In this document: piece after piece, positions 1 through 7,346 of the stretch
Position numbering within the stretch: position 1 is the stretch's first letter
Layout: each line of letters starts with the position of its first letter
Origin: Alphaproteobacteria bacterium
GTDB taxonomy: Bacteria; Pseudomonadota; Alphaproteobacteria; Rickettsiales; UBA1997
Direction of reading: 5' to 3'
Length of the DNA: 36,409 nucleotides
Assembly (NCBI GenBank): GCA_021151765.1
Contig: JAGKWR010000016.1
Coordinates: 1 to 36,409 of the forward strand
Notes under the pieces: model-generated
What the model saw: only the letters and a program-made list of their open reading frames with translations
Told to the model about the DNA's origin: nothing
The model's database searches: none
Made by a program: the position numbers and the translations under genes

Positions 1-98
1 GTAATAGCAGCAGTTAAAGTAGTTTTACCATGATCTACGTGACCAATAGTACCAATATTAACGTGAGGTTTATTGCGTTGGAAAACGGCTTTAGACAT
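1..98 (-). CDS. tuf: Elongation factor Tu, N-terminal fragment (cut by window edge)
   Basis: The reverse strand from position 98 encodes the N-terminus of EF-Tu, the GTPase that brings aminoacyl-tRNA to the ribosome. About 32 residues are visible: MSKAVFQRNKPHVNIGTIGH, followed by the P-loop segment VDHGKTTLTAA. GHVDHGKT is the diagnostic G1 motif of EF-Tu and the match is unambiguous. The rest of the gene lies outside the window. The ATG is at 98-96 with no clear Shine-Dalgarno sequence. In most bacteria tuf directly follows fusA in the str operon; here it is on the same strand but about 1.35 kb downstream of fusA, beyond the fusA terminator, so it must have its own promoter. A weak candidate -35 (TTGATT on the minus strand) lies near 140-150, but I could not pair it with a convincing -10. 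Confidence 0.97.
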   Translation of the reverse strand, partial: MSKAVFQRNKPHVNIGTIGHVDHGKTTLTAAI

Positions 99-206
99 AG
101 TAGTATCTGTACCAATTATTTACGATTAATTAATCAAGGTCAGAAAATTGACTTTTGATTTTCAGGATCATTACCTCAGAAAAACGAGGGAATGAAACAA
201 ATTTTT

Positions 207-260
207 AAAAAAATTTCGAAAAGAAATAGCAATTCGAAAATTTCTTTTCGAAATTTTTTT
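207..260. terminator. Perfect 21-bp inverted repeat, possible bidirectional terminator
   Basis: Positions 207-227 and 240-260 are exact reverse complements over 21 bases, separated by a 12-base loop. The arms begin and end in A7 and T7, so an RNA from either strand gives a long hairpin ending in a U-run. It lies about 110 bp upstream of tuf, so on the minus strand it would insulate tuf from read-through. It could also be a palindromic repeat element. Confidence 0.6.
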
Positions 261-657
261 AATAGAATTTTTAGATTTAAAAAACCTCAAGAGACCAGTA
301 AAACCAAGACTTTGCAGACGATGTCGATTAACTTCAAATCACGGAACCCTTTACACGAGGTCGCGCATTCTCAGAATGCAAAACTATTTTGCAAGTAGTT
401 ATTTCAAAAATTCTTACGTCATAAAAAATAGTCACGCAAAAAAATTGATAACATGTTAAGCTATCTTAGCTTCCAAGTCAGTTTAACCTTTATTTTCAAA
501 TGCCCTTATCAATTTGCACTAAATTTAGTCACTATTAAGGCATTCTCAGTTTGTAGCTTACTGTAAGAAGTGTCATTTGATATTAACATCAAGTATAATC
601 GCTTAAATATTCAATTTTTTTAACAGTTTGTTGTGCTAAAATTTGCCACAGATCTAA

Positions 658-745
658 AACTTACTAATTATTGGTACATAGTGATCACAACTAATTATTC
701 TTAATAATTAGAAACAGTAAGTTGTTTAAAATTCTTCTAATTATT
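658..745. repeat. Cluster of CTAATTATT repeats with nested alternative hairpins
   Basis: The nonamer CTAATTATT occurs at 664-672, 691-699 and 737-745, and its reverse complement at 703-711. The inverted copy can pair with the middle copy (3-nt loop) or with the first copy, where the helix could be extended by AACTTACT at 658-665 and AGTAAGTT at 716-723. The function is unknown. Confidence 0.5.
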
Positions 746-941
746 GTGAAAATTTTCTCGACTAAAAAACCATCGATTTTTCGCAAGAGTAAAATTTTTC
801 AATAAAAGTCGTATCCTGAGCTAACTCTAGCAGCAGAATCTTCAAGGATGTCATCACAAGCTTTGAAAGAATAGAAATTCACAATTTAATCACTCCTTGC
901 TTTGGCAAAAAAGATTTTATTTTGCATTTTTTAATTATATC

Positions 942-957
942 TACCCCCTATGGGGTA
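942..957. promoter_or_regulatory. C4/G4 palindrome resembling a CsoR-family operator
   Basis: TACCCC and GGGGTA flank a 4-base centre (CTAT), forming an isolated G/C-rich palindrome in very A+T-rich DNA. Runs of C then G with TA ends are typical of operators of the CsoR/RcnR/CstR repressor family. No such regulator or target gene is nearby, so it may be a relic or simply a short hairpin followed by a T-rich run. Confidence 0.25.
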
Positions 958-1382
958 TTATTTTTAGTTAGAAATACGCAAAAACAGTAGAAATTCAAGG
1001 TTAAGAAATTTGTTCATCTTTTTAAGAAAGAAGCTAGCTAATAAGATTAAATCTTAGATTTCTTCAGTAGCTATTTTTCATTCCCAATTACTAACATTCT
1101 GAAATTTACCTCGCGCTTGCTAAGCATTAAGAATTTCTGATTTAGTTAAATTTTCCAAAAAAGTATGTTTCCGTAACTGGCTTTCTCGAATTGATTATTT
1201 TATTTGTACAACCTTACCAAGTTTATATAACATTTCAGACTTTTAGCTCATAATGATCTTGAGATATTTTCATTCCTTATCTCCAAATTATAATGCTTCA
1301 TGATCTAACTTTATTTCTTAAAGCTAGATTCTAGCTGCCAACGATGCTTCCTCTTTTTTACAGTTCTAGCCACAATCAAGAC

Positions 1383-1419
1383 AAAAAAAAGGCCTGAACC
1401 ATTTAGGCTCAGACCTTTT
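1383..1419 (-). terminator. Rho-independent terminator of fusA
   Basis: The arms at 1387-1400 and 1406-1419 form a 14-bp stem (AAAAGGCCTGAACC on the plus strand against GGCTCAGACCTTTT) with two wobble pairs and a 5-base loop. The A8 tract at 1383-1390 becomes a U-run on the minus strand. It sits about 30 bp past the fusA stop codon, as expected for a terminator. Confidence 0.85.
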
Positions 1420-1448
1420 CTGTTTTATTTAATCATTAACGATAGAAA

Positions 1449-3527
1449 CTAAGCCTTTTTAGCTCTAATTTCTTCAGCCACAGCGTTAGGAACTGGTTCG
1501 TAAGAATCAAATTCCATTGAGTAGCTAGCACGACCTTGAGACAATGAACGTAAGCTGTTTACATAACCAAACATTGAAGCAAGCGGAACTTTCGCAGTGA
1601 TTACTTGCGCAACATCACGCGCTTCCAAATTTTGAATTTGGCCACGGCGAGAGTTGATGTCGCCAATTACGTCACCCATGTAATCTTCTGGAGTTACAAC
1701 TTCAACTTTCATGATTGGCTCAAGAATAATTGCACCAGCTTTTTCCATTGCTTCGCGGAAAGCTGAACGAGCAGCAATCTCGAAGGCGAGGACTGAAGAG
1801 TCTACGTCATGGTAAGCACCATCAATCAAACGAGTTTTCAAGCGAACAACAGGGAATCCAGCCAAGAAACCAGTTTCTTTCGCTGATTTCAAACCTTTCT
1901 CAACACCTGGAATATATTCTTTTGGAACGCGACCACCAACAATTTCACTTTCGAAAACGAAGTTTTCTTTGTCATCAGCTGGAAGTGGTTCGAAAATAAT
2001 TTTAACTTTCGCGAACTGACCAGAACCACCAGATTGTTTTTTGTGAGTGTAGTCAATTTCAACTTGTTTAGTGATTGCTTCACGGTAAGCAACTTTTGGC
2101 TGACCGATGTTAGCATCAACTTTGAATTCACGTTTCATACGATCAACGATGATTTCAAGGTGCAGTTCACCCATACCACGCAAGATTGTTTGACCTGATT
2201 CAGGATCAGATTCAATACGAAGAGATGGATCTTCAGAAGCCAAACGCGACAAAGCCATACCCATTTTTTCTTGGTCAGCAGTTGATTTAGGCTCAACTGA
2301 AACTTCAATTACTGGCTCTGGGAAAATCATTCTTTCTAGAACGATGTTGTGCTCATTTTCAACCAAAGTGTCACCTGTAGTGGTGTCTTTCAAACCAGCC
2401 AAAGCAACGATGTCACCAGCGTAAGCTTCTTTGATATCTTCACGGTTGTTAGCATGCATCAAAAGAATACGGCCGATTCTTTCTTTTTTGTTTTTAGTAG
2501 TGTTTGTAACGCCTGAACCACCAGTTAAAGTACCAGCATAAATACGTACGAAAGTTAATGAACCAACGAATGGGTCAGTCATGATTTTGAACGCAAGGCC
2601 AGCGAATTTTTTATCGCCACAATTGATGCTGATTGGAGTTTCAGTTTTTAAATCAATTGCTGGGATTTCTTTAATATCTACAGGACTTGGAAGGAAATCA
2701 ACTACAGCATCCAACAAAGTTTGAACACCTTTGTTTTTGAATGCAGTACCATTTAAAACTGGAACGAAAGCACCAGAGATTGTAGCTTTACGGATGCAAG
2801 CTTTCAATTCTTCTTCAGAAACTGCTTCACCACCTAAATATCTTTCCATTAAAGCATCATCTTGTTCGATTGCCGCTTCAACTAACTCTTCACGATATTG
2901 GTTTGCTTTATCTAATAAATCAGCAGGGATTTCTTCCAAAGTATAATCAGCACCCATTGATTCATCTTTCCAAACAACGGCTTTCATTCTGATTAGGTCA
3001 ATTAAACCACCGTAATTTTCAGCTTCATGGATTGGCAATTGAATTGGAACAGGACGAGCACCCAAACGTGATTTCATCATATCAACGCAACGGTAGAAGT
3101 TTGCGCCAGTACGGTCCATTTTATTAACGAAACACATTCTTGGAACACGGTATTTGTTGGCTTGTCTCCACACAGTTTCAGATTGAGGTTCAACACCAGC
3201 TACTGCATCAAATACTGCAACAGCGCCGTCCAAAACGCGAAGAGAGCGTTCAACTTCAATTGTGAAGTCTACGTGACCAGGGGTATCAATAATATTAATA
3301 CGATGATTTCTCCAGAAACATGTAGTTGCAGCTGAAGTGATTGTAATACCGCGTTCTTGTTCTTGTTCCATCCAGTCCATGGTAGCAGCACCGTCATGTA
3401 CTTCACCAATTTTGTGAGATTTACCAGTGTAAAAAAGAATACGTTCTGTAGTTGTAGTTTTACCAGCGTCGATATGCGCCATAATACCGATATTACGGTA
3501 CTTTTCGATTTCAATTAAACGTGCCAT
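1449..3527 (-). CDS. fusA: Elongation factor G
   Basis: EF-G is the GTPase that drives ribosomal translocation. The 692-residue product is full length for the family. The G domain is at the N-terminus, with the P-loop AHIDAGKTTTTE at about residues 17-28, the switch II DTPGHVDF and NKMDRTGA. Domains II to V follow, including the GMGELHLEIIVDRM segment. The C-terminus ends in ...VAEEIRAKKA. The start at 3527 fits the family N-terminus; there is no clear Shine-Dalgarno sequence, and the leader is a pyrimidine-rich CTAA-repeat stretch. It is separated from the gene upstream by about 160 bp that contains its own promoter, so although it is still in the str gene order it is probably transcribed separately. 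A strong terminator follows. Confidence 0.98.
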   Translation of the reverse strand: MARLIEIEKYRNIGIMAHIDAGKTTTTERILFYTGKSHKIGEVHDGAATMDWMEQEQERGITITSAATTCFWRNHRINIIDTPGHVDFTIEVERSLRVLDGAVAVFDAVAGVEPQSETVWRQANKYRVPRMCFVNKMDRTGANFYRCVDMMKSRLGARPVPIQLPIHEAENYGGLIDLIRMKAVVWKDESMGADYTLEEIPADLLDKANQYREELVEAAIEQDDALMERYLGGEAVSEEELKACIRKATISGAFVPVLNGTAFKNKGVQTLLDAVVDFLPSPVDIKEIPAIDLKTETPISINCGDKKFAGLAFKIMTDPFVGSLTFVRIYAGTLTGGSGVTNTTKNKKERIGRILLMHANNREDIKEAYAGDIVALAGLKDTTTGDTLVENEHNIVLERMIFPEPVIEVSVEPKSTADQEKMGMALSRLASEDPSLRIESDPESGQTILRGMGELHLEIIVDRMKREFKVDANIGQPKVAYREAITKQVEIDYTHKKQSGGSGQFAKVKIIFEPLPADDKENFVFESEIVGGRVPKEYIPGVEKGLKSAKETGFLAGFPVVRLKTRLIDGAYHDVDSSVLAFEIAARSAFREAMEKAGAIILEPIMKVEVVTPEDYMGDVIGDINSRRGQIQNLEARDVAQVITAKVPLASMFGYVNSLRSLSQGRASYSMEFDSYEPVPNAVAEEIRAKKA

Positions 3528-3648
3528 AAAATTAAATTTAGGAGTTAGGGATTAGAGTTTAGGAATTTTTTGTGAAATTTTAAGTGGAAACATTAAACAA
3601 CTTAAATCTGCACTTATTTTACACAAGTTACAGCCTACCACTAGAAAA

Positions 3649-3685
3649 GGCGGCGCAAGATAGTTTCTGTTTTTCTAATTAACAA
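3649..3685 (-). promoter_or_regulatory. Predicted fusA promoter with GC-rich discriminator
   Basis: On the minus strand: -35 TTGTTA (3685-3680), a 17-bp spacer, -10 TATCTT (3662-3657), then GCGCCGCC (3656-3649). The GC block directly after the -10 matches those in the rpsL and rpmJ promoters. It lies about 130 bp upstream of the fusA start codon. Confidence 0.6.
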
Positions 3686-3689
3686 GAGG

Positions 3690-5378
3690 TTATTTAAATA
3701 GCCTAGTGAAGTTTCTCACTAGAGAAATAAATGGTTTATAGATTACGAATATTTCTATTTTTCCATCAATTAGAGTTTTATTACCAAAAGAACTTAGTGT
3801 GTGATAACCGGAGAATTTTTTACATTTTTCTTCCGGTTGAATGCTACGAACTTTTTCTTCAGCAAACTCTTCTGTAGTCATTTTAGTAATTCTATTAATG
3901 GTGATCCCAGATCCATAATGATTTAAGCAATTTTGCGCAGGTCGAAATAACTCTCCTTTAAAAATAAAAGGGGTTCCTGCACTTCTAGCAGATGAAATAT
4001 CCGTTTTCACTGGGTTTTGCGGATGATCTATGAATTCTTCCGATAGACTATCTGAATAAGCTAAAAACAATTTGGAATCACACTGTTCGCCTTTCGTATA
4101 AAATAACCAGTATTTATCATCATAAAAAATTATTGTCGGATCAACAATTTTACGGTCACTGAAAATGTCTCTAACTTTTTTTAGAGATAAAGATACTTGA
4201 TCGATTTCATATAAACTTAATTTATTCGACTTGTAAGACTCACACAAAACACAAATCTTATCTTGGACTTTTAGTACGAAAGGATAAGACAAATGGTTAG
4301 AATCATCTAAAACTATTTTTTTGTCACAAACTCTAAAATTATCTCTTAATCTAGCGATACTTATTCTACCTCTTTTCTTAATCTGAGAATAATCTTCAAA
4401 AATTATATATTCTTTTTCCCCTATCTTAAAACCGAAAGGATCTGCCCAAAAATTTAGTTTGGGAGAATCTTTTATCCATTGCACCTTAGGATTAGAATCT
4501 AAGAAATCGTGAATAGAAGAATCTGAAATTCCCAATATCCAAGATTCTACAAAAAAAATGCGTTTTATTTTTTTGATTATTTTTGACAAAAAATCTTCTT
4601 CCTCTCGCATGTATGAGTGATAAGAACAATAGTGATATTTTTTGGTAATTCTATATTTCCATAAACAGAAATTAGCCGTATTCTTGTAGTTGAGGATTCG
4701 AATCTGGTACTGCTCTGGATAAAAACAAATCAAGAAATAAAAATATAAATTGTATTCTGCCACAGCATAACCAGGACCACTATTTTTTAGAAAAATTTTG
4801 TAGAATGGATCACCAGTGCCATCTATCTGCTCAACAGTTCTGAATAAATTTTCAATGACATGCTTCTGAAAAAGCATATGATGGCAAATTCCAGAAATAT
4901 TACGAAATTCTTTTGGTAATCTTGTCGCAATTTCTGGGATATCTTTAACAATATTTTTGAAGGAATTTTGGTGGAATTCTGATTCCTCCAGCCCCTTGTC
5001 TTTGGCTATATTATATAACGCCTTTCCATCAGAAGAAAAAAAACTCACTTCACGAAAAAATACGGTATCTGAGTCAACTACCAGAACATTTTCAGAAATT
5101 TCTGGAATAACTATTACTGAATAGAGCTTAAGCAACTGCTGATAATGCCATCCAGTGCCACATTCTACAATTTGTGCTACTTCTTGAAAAGAAAAGGGGA
5201 AAAGAGATTCATCAAACCATTCGGCTTCTTCGGTGTATTTTGCTTTAGAAACTACGATTATTCTTCTAACACCAACAACTTTTTTCTTAACTGCTCTAAT
5301 GCAATGATTGAGAGTAAGAAGGTCTTTCTCATGCGCTGGAATTACTACGTCTATTACACGTTGTGAATCTAAACGCAT
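3690..5378 (-). CDS. Two-domain glycosyltransferase-like protein inserted in the str operon
   Basis: This 562-residue protein sits between rpsG and fusA. Residues 1-250 look like a GT-A type nucleotide-sugar transferase of the DUF6492 kind: VIDVVIPAHEKD at the N-terminus, then VLVVDSDTVF with the metal-binding DSD at 102-104. Residues about 275-545 form a second domain with repeated WADPFGF, LSYPFVL, VDPTIIFYDDKYWLFYT and SAGTPFIFKGELFRPAQN blocks. These resemble the five-bladed beta-propeller domain found in glucosamine inositolphosphorylceramide transferases and some bacterial formyltransferase proteins. No signal peptide or membrane span is evident. Its stop and start suggest co-transcription with rpsG (18-bp spacing). 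The likely role is building a surface polysaccharide or glycolipid; the substrate is unknown. Domain names are from memory of the family motifs and need a profile search. Confidence 0.75.
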   Translation of the reverse strand: MRLDSQRVIDVVIPAHEKDLLTLNHCIRAVKKKVVGVRRIIVVSKAKYTEEAEWFDESLFPFSFQEVAQIVECGTGWHYQQLLKLYSVIVIPEISENVLVVDSDTVFFREVSFFSSDGKALYNIAKDKGLEESEFHQNSFKNIVKDIPEIATRLPKEFRNISGICHHMLFQKHVIENLFRTVEQIDGTGDPFYKIFLKNSGPGYAVAEYNLYFYFLICFYPEQYQIRILNYKNTANFCLWKYRITKKYHYCSYHSYMREEEDFLSKIIKKIKRIFFVESWILGISDSSIHDFLDSNPKVQWIKDSPKLNFWADPFGFKIGEKEYIIFEDYSQIKKRGRISIARLRDNFRVCDKKIVLDDSNHLSYPFVLKVQDKICVLCESYKSNKLSLYEIDQVSLSLKKVRDIFSDRKIVDPTIIFYDDKYWLFYTKGEQCDSKLFLAYSDSLSEEFIDHPQNPVKTDISSARSAGTPFIFKGELFRPAQNCLNHYGSGITINRITKMTTEEFAEEKVRSIQPEEKCKKFSGYHTLSSFGNKTLIDGKIEIFVIYKPFISLVRNFTRLFK

Positions 5379-5396
5379 GAGAAATAAAAAATGAAA

Positions 5397-5864
5397 TTAC
5401 CAGCGGTAATGTGCGAAAGCTTTGTTAGCTTCAGCCATTTTGAAAACTTCTTCTTTTTTCTTAGCTGCCCAACCTTTGTTTTCCAAAGATTCTAAAACTA
5501 CAGCAACTACTTTACTAGAGAGATCTCTGCCTTTGATATTTTCAATGGCAATTTTCAACCATTTCAAAGCTAAAGCTGAACCACGTCTGTTAGAAACTTC
5601 TACTGGAATTTGGTAAGTAGCACCACCAATACGGCGAGATCTAACCTCAACTCTTGGAGTAACGTTATCCAAAGCTTCTTTAAAGATTTCGATTGGAGAT
5701 CTTTTTAATTTGTTTTCCAAATTGTCGAAAGCTTCATAAACTGCTTTTTCAACAACTGATTTTTTACCGTCATTCATCAAACGGTTAACGAAACGAGAAA
5801 CAATGATTTCGTTGTATTTAGCATCAGGGATAATTTTTCTGATTTTCGCCGCTCTTCTACGCAT
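5397..5864 (-). CDS. rpsG: Ribosomal protein S7
   Basis: S7 is a primary 16S rRNA-binding protein of the small-subunit head. The 155-residue length and sequence are typical, starting MRRRAAKIRKIIPD and including the conserved FVNRLMNDGKKSVVEKAVYE segment and the GGATYQIPVEV loop. It lies 31 bp downstream of rpsL on the same strand, in the usual str order. The gene after it is not fusA but a glycosyltransferase-like gene 18 bp away, with no terminator visible between them. Confidence 0.98.
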   Translation of the reverse strand: MRRRAAKIRKIIPDAKYNEIIVSRFVNRLMNDGKKSVVEKAVYEAFDNLENKLKRSPIEIFKEALDNVTPRVEVRSRRIGGATYQIPVEVSNRRGSALALKWLKIAIENIKGRDLSSKVVAVVLESLENKGWAAKKKEEVFKMAEANKAFAHYRW

Positions 5865-5895
5865 GTTATTTTAAGTAAATTGTTAATCTTACAGA

Positions 5896-6267
5896 CTATT
5901 TAGGTTTTTGAGCACCATATTTAGAACGTGCTTGCTTACGATTTTTCACGCCTTGAGTATCAAAATAACCACGAATGATGTGATAACGCACACCTGGCAA
6001 GTCTTTTACACGACCACCGCGGATAGCAACAACAGAGTGCTCTTGCAAATTGTGACCTTCACCTGGAATGTAAGCAATAACTTCAAAACCGTTGGTTAGT
6101 TTTACACGTGCAACTTTACGCAAAGCTGAGTTTGGTTTTTTAGGAGTAGTAGTGTAAACACGTGTGCAGACACCTCTTTTTTGTGGGCAACCTTTCATCG
6201 CAGGGACTTTGTTTTTCGCGACCTGCTTTACTCTTGGCTTTCTGATTAATTGGTTAATTGTAGGCAT
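5896..6267 (-). CDS. rpsL: Ribosomal protein S12
   Basis: S12 forms part of the decoding centre. The 123-residue sequence is canonical: MPTINQLIRKPR at the start, TTTPKKPNSALRK around residue 40 and GGRVKDLPGVRYH near residue 88. The lysines whose replacement gives streptomycin resistance (Lys42 and Lys87 in E. coli numbering) appear to be wild type. It is the first gene of the minus-strand str cluster, preceded by a strong predicted promoter about 90 bp upstream of its start. No clear Shine-Dalgarno sequence precedes the ATG. Confidence 0.98.
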   Translation of the reverse strand: MPTINQLIRKPRVKQVAKNKVPAMKGCPQKRGVCTRVYTTTPKKPNSALRKVARVKLTNGFEVIAYIPGEGHNLQEHSVVAIRGGRVKDLPGVRYHIIRGYFDTQGVKNRKQARSKYGAQKPK

Positions 6268-6356
6268 GAAATACCGTTTAAATTTAGTTAAGTTTTGTGA
6301 AAATTTTTGGGATTTTTACGAAGCAACTCAATTCGTTTTTGCATCCAAAATTTTAG

Positions 6357-6394
6357 AAGGCGGGGCTTTTTAGTGATGAAAAAATGTTAGTCAA
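6357..6394 (-). promoter_or_regulatory. Predicted rpsL (str operon) promoter with GC-rich discriminator
   Basis: On the minus strand: -35 TTGACT (6394-6389), a 16-bp spacer, -10 TAAAAA (6372-6367), then GCCCCGCCTT (6366-6357). The G+C block stands out in A+T-rich DNA and recurs after the fusA and rpmJ -10 boxes. It would drive rpsL, rpsG and the glycosyltransferase-like gene. Confidence 0.7.
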
Positions 6395-6411
6395 CTGGAA
6401 ATTATTCATTG

Positions 6412-6450
6412 GTTGTGAGTTAGTAATTTTTAAAAAAACTAACCCACAAC
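6412..6450 (-). terminator. Hairpin between the peroxiredoxin gene and the rpsL promoter
   Basis: GTTGTGAGTTAGT (6412-6424) pairs with ACTAACCCACAAC (6438-6450) with one mismatch in 13, around an A/T loop. It directly follows the peroxiredoxin stop codon on the minus strand and precedes the rpsL -35. The T-run lies in the loop rather than after the stem, so termination is likely but not certain. Confidence 0.5.
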
Positions 6451-6466
6451 TAAACAATACGGTTAA

Positions 6467-7069
6467 TTACAACTTAGTTGCATTGTTTGCTAAATATTCA
6501 GCCACTCCTTTTGCATCAGCTTTCATGCCTGATTTACCTTTATTCCAACCAGCTGGACAAACTTCGCCGTGAGCTTGGTGGAACAATAAAGAATCAACCA
6601 TACGCAATGCTTCTTCAATGCTACGTCCAAGAGGTAAATCATTTACAACTTGATGACGCACAACACCTTCTTGATCAATCAAGAAAGTACCACGTAAAGC
6701 AACAGCTTCACCAGTCAAAACGTCATAATCACGAGCAATTGACTTAGTCAAATCAGCAACCAAAGGATATTGAATTTGACCAATACCGCCTTTGTTCACT
6801 TCAGTATTTTTCCAAGCTAAGTGCGAAAATTTCGAATCAACTGAAACACCAATTACTTCAGCACCACGATCTTTGAACTCTTGCAAACGATTGTCGAAAG
6901 CAATGATTTCTGATGGACAAACGAAAGTGAAATCAAGCGGATAGAAAAACAATACGCCAATTCTACCATTTAAATAAGAGTTAAGATTAAATTTTTCGTT
7001 GATTTCGTTATTTGGCATAACTGCAGCAGCAGTGAAATCAGGAGCCTTTTTTCCAACAAGAACAGACAT
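6467..7069 (-). CDS. Typical 2-Cys peroxiredoxin (AhpC/Prx1 group)
   Basis: This enzyme reduces hydrogen peroxide and organic peroxides using a peroxidatic cysteine. The 200-residue protein has the peroxidatic motif DFTFVCPSEI with Cys51 and the resolving motif HGEVCPAGWNKG with Cys171, the arrangement of typical 2-Cys enzymes that act as obligate homodimers or decamers. The C-terminal tail after the resolving cysteine suggests the robust, eukaryote-like Prx1 group rather than E. coli AhpC, but this is a soft call. It is cytoplasmic. It is transcribed divergently from nrdB across a 277-bp spacer. Its leader is pyrimidine-rich with repeated CCTAA units and ends in ATTTTATG, like the fusA and nrdB leaders, with no Shine-Dalgarno sequence. 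Confidence 0.95.
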   Translation of the reverse strand: MSVLVGKKAPDFTAAAVMPNNEINEKFNLNSYLNGRIGVLFFYPLDFTFVCPSEIIAFDNRLQEFKDRGAEVIGVSVDSKFSHLAWKNTEVNKGGIGQIQYPLVADLTKSIARDYDVLTGEAVALRGTFLIDQEGVVRHQVVNDLPLGRSIEEALRMVDSLLFHQAHGEVCPAGWNKGKSGMKADAKGVAEYLANNATKL

Positions 7070-7248
7070 AAAATAAATAGTTAGGAATTAGGAATGAGGA
7101 ATTAAGAAAGTTGAGTAATTTACTCGGATATTAAACTAAATACTCATTAACAATTATCAATTCCCAAAATTTAGAAAAATTCAAAGATTCACTTTTTAAA
7201 ATTTGAAAAAAATTTGGAAAAAAATTTTGCTTCTTAAAAAAAGCGACA

Positions 7249-7264
7249 ACACAATATGCAGTAT
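7249..7264 (+). promoter_or_regulatory. Predicted NrdR box 1 upstream of nrdB
   Basis: ACACAATATGCAGTAT matches the NrdR consensus acaCwAtATaTwGtgt at 13 of 16 positions. It is followed by a second box at 7281 with a centre-to-centre spacing of 32 bp (three helical turns), the classical tandem arrangement bound by the ATP/dATP-sensing repressor NrdR. Confidence 0.65.
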
Positions 7265-7280
7265 GAATTTTTGTGTTTTA

Positions 7281-7296
7281 CCACTAAATATAGTGT
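7281..7296 (+). promoter_or_regulatory. Predicted NrdR box 2 upstream of nrdB
   Basis: CCACTAAATATAGTGT matches the NrdR consensus at 14 of 16 positions and lies 50 bp before the nrdB start. It contains TATAGT, a plausible -10, so bound repressor would block the promoter. Confidence 0.7.
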
Positions 7297-7346
7297 TGAT
7301 CGCGATTTTTCCTAACTACTAACAACTAACTCCCAACCTCCATTTT

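Larger units (their letters stand above)
99..1448. other. Long apparently non-coding gap between fusA and tuf
   Basis: This stretch of about 1.35 kb splits the fusA-tuf pair and has no convincing gene on either strand. It holds the fusA terminator, a perfect 21-bp inverted repeat, a cluster of CTAATTATT repeats and a C/G-rich palindrome, all listed separately. On the minus strand at 1158-1054, one frame reads plausible protein (LENLTKSEILNA, then QARGKFQNVSNWE) interrupted by stop codons, which suggests a decayed gene I cannot identify. A short GTG-started frame at 882-799 (27 residues) has AAGGAG upstream but nothing else in support. The whole gap is A+T-rich, as expected of decayed DNA in a reduced genome. 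Confidence 0.6.

Noticed and set aside
192..398. Open frame of 68 residues on the plus strand near tuf
   Set aside because: It runs through the perfect 21-bp inverted repeat, is Lys/Phe/Asn-rich low-complexity and has no family resemblance or Shine-Dalgarno sequence.
799..882. GTG-started 27-residue frame (minus) with AAGGAG upstream
   Set aside because: Too short, no recognisable product, and it lies in a decayed gap; noted only within the gap description.
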